This document shows positions 57,300 to 64,000 of a DNA stretch of 64,000 nucleotides, in pieces (within the stretch, counting starts at the first letter, position 1; every line of letters begins with the position of its first letter). The notes beneath the pieces were generated by a model. It was not told the DNA's origin, did no database searches, and saw only the letters and a list, made by a program, of their open reading frames with translations. This stretch comes from Avena insularis (lineage: Eukaryota > Streptophyta > Magnoliopsida > Poales > Poaceae), in NCBI GenBank assembly GCA_023614405.1, contig CM042685.1:230061661-230125660 (forward strand). The letters are read 5' to 3'. The translations under genes and the position numbers were made by a program.

Positions 57300-59386
57300 C
57301 TTTTTGTAGACTAATGCTTCCGGAGGGTCAAAGTGGGTGCTTGATAGTGGTTGCACAAGTCATATGACCGGAAGCTCGTCTATTGTCAAGGACTTAAAGC
57401 CAAATGATGATCAAATCACTGTGACATATGCCGACAAATCAAAGTCTAAGGTAATGGGTTCCGGCAAGGTTGTGGTTGCTCACGACATTACACTCGTGAA
57501 TGTCATGCTTGTTGAGACCCTTGGATACAATTTACTTTCGGTCCTTGCTCTTGGAAAGATGGGATTTGCCGTCTTTATTGATGTTGATATTGTGGTCCTC
57601 TTGTGGAGCAAGTCTCTCAAGGTTGCTTTCGTTGGGTACGTCGAACATGACTTGTATGTGGTGGACTTTTCGGAGCAAACCACTACAGGATCGATGTGCT
57701 TATTCGGAAAGGCCGATGTGGGTTGGCTATGGCATCGCCGACTAGCCCATGTCAATATGAGAACTTTGCAAAGTCTCCATAAAGAGGGCCATATTGTTGG
57801 ACTAAAAGAAAATGTTTCCTTTGCTAAAGATCGTGTTTGCAGGGCATGTGTTCTAGGGAAGATGCATGATGCTCCTCACAAGCCTAAGAACCGCATCAAG
57901 TCCATGAAGATCTTGGAGCTCCTCCACGTGGACCTCTTTGGTCCTCCATCTCATGCAAGTCTTGGTGGGAAGAAATATTGCTTGGTGATTGTTGATGACT
58001 TTTCAAGATACTCTTGGGTTTATTTCTTCAGGTTGAAGAGTGAGAGTCAAAAGACCTTCATCGACTTCATAAATTTGGTCCAGGCAACACAATGTTCCTG
58101 TGTTGATCATTAGAAGTGACAACGACACCGAGTTCAAGAACTACACCTTGAATGATTTTCTTAGTGATGAGGGGATTAAACATCAATATTCCGCTGCATA
58201 CACCCCTCAACAAAATTGTGTGGCCGAAAGGAAGAACCGGACTCTTATTGAGATGGCTAGGACCATGTTAGCGGAGTTTAAATCTCCATATAACTTTTGG
58301 GCCGAAGCCATCTCCACCGCATGTCATGCTTCAAACCGGCTCTTCCTCCGCAAAGAAATCAACAAGACTCCATAACCGGTAACAAGCCCAACATATCTTA
58401 CTTCCGGGTGTTCGGTTGTAAGTGTTTCTATCTCATAAAAGGTGTTCGTTTGTCCAAATTCGAGTCTAAAGCATTAGAGGGTATTTTTGTTGGCTATGGT
58501 CTCGAATCTCACACTTATAGAATCTATGATAAGCTCTCCGGAGCCGTCATAGAATCTTGTAGTGTGACCTTCGAAGAATATGATGGTCCCCAAGGGGGCG
58601 TGTTGATGCTTGTGATGCAGATGATGAAATGCCTCAGGATGCCATAGGAAGAATGGGTGTGAGATATATCTGCCCCATTGAGGAACCCCTTATGGCGGAT
58701 CGAGAAGAACTATGCCCCACTCAAGTGGAGCCCTCATCTTCACAACATCAACAAGCTCCATCCACCGAGGAGGACAATGACTCAAGCCAAAGACAAGATG
58801 TAGACCCTCAACACGATGATCATAGTGACAACTCTAGTCAAGGGGAGCTTGATTCTTTCGCCCGGGTGTCAAGTGGTGCCAAGGCAATTGCTCAAGGAAG
58901 ATCCGTACAAACTGCTTTGAAGCAAGCTCAAATTGATGCTAGAAGAACACTTGATCATGACCAAGGTCAATCTTTGACTCCAGATGAAGAGGATGATTCC
59001 AATGATGATCAAGGTCAAGTTAATGGTCAAGACGAGGATCAAAATGATGAAGAGGGTCCCCCAAGAAATAACACGGAGATCCACGCTCGTCGTGAAGCTA
59101 GAAAGGAAAGAATGTTGGAATTAAGAGACCACTCTCTACAAAATGTTGTTGGTGATCTAAGGAAAGGTATTTCCACAAGAGCACAATTGAAGAGGTTCAG
59201 TGAACACCAAGCACACATCTCCATGATTGAACCAAAGAAAGTGTGGGAAGCCCTTGAAGATTCGGATTGGTTAGAAGCTATGCACAAAGAACTCAACAAC
59301 TTTGAGAGAAACAAAGTATAGAAGTTAGTAGAGAAGCCAAAGGACTGCCGCAATGTTATTGGAACAAAGTGGATATTCAAGAACAA
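57300..59386 (+). pseudogene. Copia B protease, integrase and start of reverse transcriptase
   Basis: Protease: KWVLDSGCTSHMTGSSSIV with catalytic DSG at 57337 on. Zinc finger: HRRLAHVNMRTLQSLHKEG..CRACVLGK. Integrase core: LELLHVDLFGP, SDNDTEFKNYTLND and VAERKNRTLIEMARTM (D, D, E), then FWAEAISTACHASNRL. A frameshift near 58100 separates the first D from the rest; a stop at 58374 and another shift precede GCKCFYLIKGVRLSKFESKA. 58629-59321 is an acidic linker ending DSDWLEAMHKELNNFERNKV, then a stop and NVIGTKWIFKNK. The catalytic reverse transcriptase core is absent. Confidence 0.85.
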
Positions 59387-59987
59387 GAGAGTGGCAAGCC
59401 GCTGTCCTCTCATCAGAAACCAGAGAGTGGCAGATTTTTCCATGGGTGGACGCAGCCTGCGTTGCAGCCTCAGGACGAGAAGTACAACTCTGACAATGGA
59501 AAGCTGGTGAATGGGCGTACTGATCTATTGGATAGAAGTGAGTCAAACCAGTGCGCGCGTACTGAACACCACTACATTGTAGTTCTCTAGAATTGATCTA
59601 ATCTGCCTCCACATATAGAAGGGCAAGGAGCACTTACAGTTGGCGAGACCAGGGGTGGGAAGCTCTGTATCGTCTGCACTGTAAAACTTACGCTTTTTGT
59701 CTGGTCCTGGAGAGCCGATGAGGACGGCATCGAGCGATGGATGTTGCACAAGACATTTCCGTTGTTGTGGGCGATTTATGCGCTCACTAACTGTTTAGTG
59801 GATGATCATGAGCTCAAGATTTTAACGATCGTTAATGGCTTTGTCTACTTGTCTGTTTACCATGAGCCGGATCGTGATGTCTGGTTCTTATCCTTCTGCC
59901 TAGAAACAGCGAAGCTTGATAAGCTCTGCCCTATACTTCACCTTGATCGCTTGTGCCCCTACATCATGGCATGGCCTCCTTCTTTGG
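59387..59987 (+). pseudogene. Grass F-box-associated family protein, C-terminal remnant
   Basis: It starts at the Copia B breakpoint with EWQAAVLSSETREWQIFPWV, then KLVNG. After frame changes: PPHIEGQGALTVGETRGGKL, CIVCTVKLTLFVWSWRADED, GIERWMLHKTFPL, LKILTIVNGFVYLSVYHEPD, WFLSFCLETAKLDKL and PYIMAWPPSL. This motif order resembles the C-terminal half of an F-box-type family expanded in grasses, recalled without a search. At least two frameshifts; the F-box itself is missing. A MITE follows two bases later. Confidence 0.5.
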
Positions 59988-59989
59988 TA

Positions 59990-60216
59990 CTCCCTCTGTT
60001 AGGGATTATAAGGCCCAAGAGCTTTTTAAAAATGTTAGGAATTATAAGTCCTCTCCCATTTATTAGTCTCTCTCCTCCAATGCATATTCTTCTTTTTCTC
60101 TATCTTCTCTCATGCATGTGTAACTATTGGTGCATATAGTAATCAAGAGGGTGAGTTATTGATTTTCTTAATCCTATCAAAATGGTCCATAGCCTTATAA
60201 TCCCTAACAGAGGGAG
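59990..60216. mobile_element. Stowaway-like MITE with perfect 25-bp TIRs
   Basis: ctccctctgttagggattat followed by aaggc at the left is exactly inverted at the right end (60192-60216). TA duplications lie at 59988-59989 and 60217-60218. It is 227 bp with no ORF. Perfect termini suggest a rather recent insertion. Confidence 0.9.
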
Positions 60217-60740
60217 TACTCAACAAGGTAAGCTCTCGACTCAAAGGTCATTGACTGGTTGTCTTTTGCAGAAACACAAAATTTCCTACTTTATTGCCTG
60301 GTTATATCTCATGGAAATCTGACATGATACTCTTTATAAATCCTAGAAATTAATTGAGCTTACTTCCAATGCATTGTAGAAGTACTCGTTGGAATTCGGC
60401 TCAACCGGGAACTAACTTTTTTCTAGTGTAGCTTGAACAAATATCATCAATTACCTTTCTCTCATATGTAGAAAATTGTTTCTAGTATTAATTTTAAGGG
60501 CTACTTTGACCATGGCAATATATCTATGTATGCCTGATTAGTTGACAATTGATGTAGATTTTTCTCTCTAGAAAACTTTAAAAAACTTGATGCTCTTATG
60601 TGCAATTGATGTGGATGAAATTAATTAATTAGCTAAATTCCATTTTGCATTACTTTTGTAGTGCTCGTAGTTAATCCATCTTCCATGCAATTGGGCTGCT
60701 GGGATGTCTGGACTGATAGGTACATTGTAACATGTTGCCA
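60217..60740. other. Gene-free AT-rich stretch
   Basis: No reading frame, terminus or RNA gene recognised between the MITE and the exon-like sequence that follows. Confidence 0.4.
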
Positions 60741-60752
60741 TGTTGGCACAGC

Positions 60753-60990
60753 AATCTCTGGAGCCGATCCAGATTTTGACCTGTGATGATGGGAAACTGA
60801 GAACTGATGCTCCTGTATGGATTGCCAGAAGAAAGCTCACTTGCATGTTAATCTGGTTTTCAGATTTTTACGAAACCAGATTATCCAGGTTGGCTGATTG
60901 CATCTGTATTTGTTTTGCAGCCCAGCAGCTCCAGTTGAAGTCCAAGGGAGCTACCAGAGAACTAGTGAAGTAATATATTCTGAGTGAGCC
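60753..60990 (+). other. Exon-like pair of unknown family
   Basis: ttggcacag then an open stretch reading QSLEPIQILTCDDGKLRTDA and PVWIARRKLTC, ending before a GTTAAT donor at about 60848. A second piece begins after ttttgcag (60920) and is open in two frames to stops at 60973 and 60990. Splice-like borders and host-like codons suggest terminal exons of a gene or its relic. I do not recognise the protein. Confidence 0.25.
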
Positions 60991-61189
60991 CAACCATTCT
61001 TATTCCTCCGGAGGCGCAGGCGAAAAAACATCTGCTCGAGTTCTTTCATGCTACAGAGCTTTTACTGGGCCAGAAGCGGGGGCTTGCAAGGTCGTAAGCA
61101 CGGCTACACATGCTGGACTTTGTTGATTCGTAGGGACAATTCTCTTAGAACTTCTAGTACGAAGACATGAGTAATATATATTAGTGAAA

Positions 61190-61459
61190 CTTGCACATAT
61201 CTGGTAAGAAGCAATGAATGATGCGCAAGTACTGGGGTTGACACAACTGTATATGCTCAATTTTTCCGCTGGAGAAGTAGCTATCTGTTTGCGTTTTGAG
61301 GGTCATGTCAAACGGCAAAGAGTGGTCTCTGTGTAATACCCTTGTCAAGTCACATATATCTTCCCTTGGGAGGCAACCAAGCACCGCTTTTCTAGTTTGT
61401 GGCATGATATGCTTTATCAGTTTCTCCACTTGGTCACTAGAGTATTTCTTTATACTAGT
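61190..61459 (-). other. Exon-like open stretch of unknown family, minus strand
   Basis: After an acceptor-like ccttgcag, 61459 downwards reads TSIKKYSSDQVEKLIKHIMP, CLPREDICDLTRVLHRDHSL and MTLKTQTDSYFSSGK, then LRIIHCFLPDMCKFH and a stop. Residue use looks like a real protein, but there is no in-frame ATG near the start and I cannot name a family. A possible donor (gtgcaagt) lies near the 3' end. Confidence 0.3.
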
Positions 61460-61629
61460 CTGCAAGGAAATTATGTTCCAATATGCTATGCCCTTATTAT
61501 TTACTCTGCTTCTTTTCCTACCTTTATGTCACTGGTGCTTAGATTACAATCAATTAATTAACTGTTAACTAGGCTTTGTGCATGTCCTCCTGTCATAGAC
61601 ACACATGTAAGTAGTAGCTTGGAGAAACA

Positions 61630-61636
61630 TATAAAG
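61630..61636 (+). promoter_or_regulatory. TATA box of the transporter gene
   Basis: TATAAAG lies 114 bp upstream of the ATG at 61750, followed by a purine-rich leader. This spacing leaves a 5' untranslated region of roughly 85-90 bases. Confidence 0.55.
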
Positions 61637-61749
61637 AGGGAAGGGGAGAGGCCGGTGAGTGAGTGGGGAGAAAGGCACGTCGTCACGTAGCATAACATAG
61701 AGTAGAGGGGAGAGGGAGAGAGTGCGATCGAGTGGTAAAAGTCTGAAGG

Positions 61750-61917
61750 ATGAATGAGGCGGCGGCGGGGCTTGGGCACCTGCTGGTGTTCGCTTTCCTC
61801 TTCTGCGTGGGCGCCTTCATGGTGGCGCCGGTGATCACCGACGTGACGATGGCGGCGCTGTGCCCCGGCCAGGACCAGTGCTCCCTCGCCATCTACCTCA
61901 CCGGCCTCCAGCAAGCC
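61750..61917 (+). CDS. Major-facilitator transporter (hippocampus-abundant-transcript-like), first exon
   Basis: The ATG at 61750 opens MNEAAAGLGHLLVFAFLFCV, the first membrane helix, then GAFMVAPVITDVTMAALCPG and QDQCSLAIYLTGLQQA. The ITDVTMAALCPG..CSLAIYL block is characteristic of the plant HIAT-like MFS group (tetracycline-transporter-like). The exon is 168 bases, phase 0, with a GTACGT donor at 61918, and family members continue with VTGLG after QQA. The exon is undamaged and has a TATA box at proper distance. I found no exon 2 between 61918 and 64000. Either intron 1 is longer than 2 kb or the gene has lost the rest. The substrate is unknown; the protein would lie in a membrane. Confidence 0.75.
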
Positions 61918-63365
61918 GTACGTACTCCCCCAATTAAACCCCACGCACTCTCTCTATATCTGTTTCTCGGCCCATATATATGCGCACGCAGTTTTAGCCA
62001 GGCCTTCGCTCAAGCTCAGGCGGTCGAACTAGTACTACGTAGTTGATTTTAGTTCCTGCTCGCAAGCCAAGGGCCAAGCTGCATGCCTGCCTGCCTGCCT
62101 GCTCGGATCAGTGTGGCCGCATGTTGATTCTCTTTGTTGTTTTCTCTTGAGCATTTGGTGAGGATCGTAGGAAACTAAGAACACGGGGATGGCATGAAGG
62201 GACAGGGAGGGGATGGAGAGTGGAAACCCCACTACGCACTCCAGATCAGTTAACCATCCACATGCGTCCAAGCTATAGTCGCTTGTAGCCACCGTCTCGA
62301 ACAATGGAAGACCCCCCGATTCATGAGGAAACCGACCCAGGTTTTCATAAATTTCCTCAAGTTCGAGAGCCCAGACTACAAGTATACACACCATCTTTCC
62401 AGTGAGCGGTGACGGCACTGACCACTCCCTCTCACCATCACGTCGGTCGCTTTGAGCTAGCTAGCAGCGGTCTAGTGCGTGGTCCGCCTTGGGTGCGTTG
62501 GGTGTGTCCGCTGCGTCACAGGGGCGATACGCCCACGCGCGCCCGAGATCTCGCTTTTTTTTTTGGCGGCAACCTCGATCGGAAGCAAACCACCGTCCAC
62601 CGGCCCTTTGTAAGCGTCGGTCGCACCGACCACGCACCTTTTTTCTTCAACATTTTTACTATACGGCCCTCTCTCCGGTGTCAAAAGCTAGTAGGAGAAT
62701 TACTACTTCCCAGGCAGGGGATATGGCTGGAAACACAAGAAAAGTCGTTAAGAAAGAAAAACTTCTCTAGACAGGAAAACCAAACCCCAAAACAGAACAG
62801 AGCTCACTCTTTGCGCTTTCTCCAAAAGCAGAGGAGAGAATAAGACAGGATGCAAAGGCAACTGGGCAAGGCGACGGGGTCACACGACCTGCACTTGCGA
62901 AAGCCAACACGCACAGCACGCCACAAGACACCACATGGAACAATTGTTTCAGCACAAGAGCAAGAAAACAACCCAACAAAATGAAACTTACAAAATTGGC
63001 CCTAGAGGTGCGATTTCCCACCGCCAAATCGACCCCGCCGATGAAATATGTGCGAGACATGACCTCACTTTCTCAAAGAGCTGTTGTCACGCCATTGCAC
63101 CGATGCTTCGCTAGCCAAATAGTAAAACATACGCGTCACACACAACAGAGGATGCATCGCTTCGTCGGTATTGTCGCCTCGTGGACCAAACTCCAGTAAC
63201 CCTAGCTTCTCGTACTGACGACAAGACAAGAAACACAAACCCCGCACTCCTCGGTGCCTCTAGCGGAAGAACCGCCACCTTAGGGCTGGAGCTAGGGACG
63301 CCTTAAACAGCAACATCGCCACCATCAAAACAACGTTGCTAGGAAATCGTCACCGTAACATTCTA
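61918..63365. other. Presumed intron 1 of the transporter gene, with repeat-like DNA
   Basis: From about 62560 (a run of t followed by ggcggcaacctcgatcgga) to 63360 the sequence has mixed composition and resembles rearranged repeats, with short ORFs on both strands but no recognisable domain. A gcctgcctgcctgcctgct run (CCTG microsatellite) lies near 62083-62101. No exon encoding VTGLG.. was found. Confidence 0.4.
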
Positions 63366-63448
63366 CTCTCTCCGTGTCATAATATAAGATGTTTTAGCTT
63401 TGTGAAGCAAATGTATCTAGACTACTTTTACTATATAGGTTTACTCAT
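63366..63448. mobile_element. Partial Stowaway-like MITE
   Basis: TA then ctctctccgtgtcataatat and aagatgttttagc form the usual left end of a Stowaway MITE. No right terminus appears before the GC-rich repeat, so the element is truncated. Confidence 0.5.
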
Positions 63449-63449
63449 G

Positions 63450-64000
63450 TTTGGAGTGGAGGAAGACAATGCTTCGCATCGCCCCTCCCGCGGGCGACGG
63501 AAGCGCCTTCTAGCCTCGCCCCGACCTCGCCGTTCTCCACCGTCTCTCCCCCCGTCGCCGCCGCCAGCTTGCGCCGCCAGGGCTAGCCCGCGTGGGGGAG
63601 GCGGCGGCGGGCCTTCCTCTCCCCGGCGTGAGGTGGTCCGGGCGGGCAGGCGGGCACCTCGGCGCGCGGTGCATCTTGGCGAACGACGGCTCCGGTTGCA
63701 GGCGGTGGGAGGCGGCGGCACGCCAGTCCTGCCCTCTGCTTCGCGAGGCGGCGCTGGTAGGTGGCGGAGAGCGACGGGCGAGCGGGCTGCTGCCGGATTT
63801 CGACCGGCCCAGATCTGGGTCCTTTGGGCCCGATCTGGATCCGGACGGGCCTGTCGGCTTGCGAGGTTTTCACTCTTCCTGGAGTGCAGAACGGAGGTGA
63901 TCTCGACTGGGTGGTGGCGATGGAACTATCGTGCATCAGCGTGGTGGTGGAGGCTTTACGGGTCCGATTTAGACCCGACCGGACCTAGTTCATCGAAGAC
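63450..64000 (+). repeat. GC-rich dispersed repeat, copy 2 (runs off the window)
   Basis: It matches the reverse complement of 32068-32632 in block order, including ggcggcgggccttcctctcc and ccagatctgggtcctttggg followed by cccgatctgga at about 63809-63841. ORFs on both strands are compositional. It could be the 5' region of a LINE or another element whose body lies beyond 64000. Confidence 0.5.

Larger units (their letters stand above)
53564..59386 (+). mobile_element. Copia-type retrotransposon B, 5' part (LTR, gag, integrase), 3' truncated
   Basis: An LTR of about 1.17 kb (TGAAAAGCACCC..CCTTTCA), a primer site at 54740, gag, coiled-coil extension, protease and integrase are in order. The reverse transcriptase stops after WIFKNKR at about 59386, where F-box-family sequence starts. 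No 3' LTR is present, so target duplications cannot be assessed. Confidence 0.85.

Overview
The window is a transposon-dominated stretch of a plant nuclear genome. It is almost certainly a grass and most likely Triticeae (wheat, barley, rye or Aegilops). This rests on several things. The Copia LTRs open with the TGTTGGAATTAT..CCCTAGAGGCAATAATAAA type. A coding-poor Gypsy-type element opens with TGATACGTC. There are Stowaway MITEs with CTCCCTCC termini, PIF/Harbinger elements, a DUF6598-type gene (a grass-expanded family), and LTR primer binding sites complementary to initiator tRNA-Met. There is no bacterial or phage organisation, CRISPR array, rRNA or tRNA gene. All family names come from recalled motifs, not from a database search.

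Layout. 1-2303: inside of a Gypsy-type element with an antisense Transposase_28-like pseudogene, then its 3' LTR (from 2304). 2787-3919: decayed Gypsy pol. 3920-8203: non-coding LTR element. 8204-8794: end of a Copia LTR. 8796-13381: PIF/Harbinger transposase pseudogene (minus strand), split by a 3.9-kb probable solo LTR (9333-13240) with CCATG target duplications. 14552-18646: MITEs and a three-exon DUF6598-type gene on the minus strand. 19271-22459: two abutting Helitron-like units with captured, duplicated gene pieces. 23011-23976: GC-rich repeat. 23977-32067: Copia element on the minus strand with a truncated 5' LTR. 32068-32632: GC-rich repeat. 32930-33405: aspartic-protease pseudogene. 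33662-48050: full-length but decayed LINE, split between ORF1 and ORF2 by a complete Copia element (35242-43803, target duplication GGCCA). 48287-50443: complete PIF/Harbinger element with TIRs, a TCA duplication and a nearly whole transposase. 51397-53490: 5' part of one Copia element. 53564-59386: 5' part of another, with an unusual palindrome array in its LTR promoter. 59387-59987: F-box-family pseudogene remnant. 59990-60216: MITE. 61750-61917: clean first exon of a major-facilitator transporter gene with a TATA box. 63366-64000: MITE piece and a second GC-rich repeat copy.

Order of events. Target-site duplications give a relative history. The 3.9-kb LTR landed in a PIF transposase, the Copia element landed in the LINE, and the LINE landed in sequence next to the protease pseudogene. 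The only host loci that look possibly functional are the DUF6598-type gene (about 15.0-18.6 kb) and the transporter first exon (61.75 kb). The transporter's remaining exons are not visible. No element is evidently fully autonomous: every pol, gag or transposase examined carries stops or frameshifts. I did not find a convincing new biological system. The least ordinary items are the tandem Helitron-like pair with gene fragments and the seven-copy CCGGAGTCTCCGG array upstream of an LTR TATA box.
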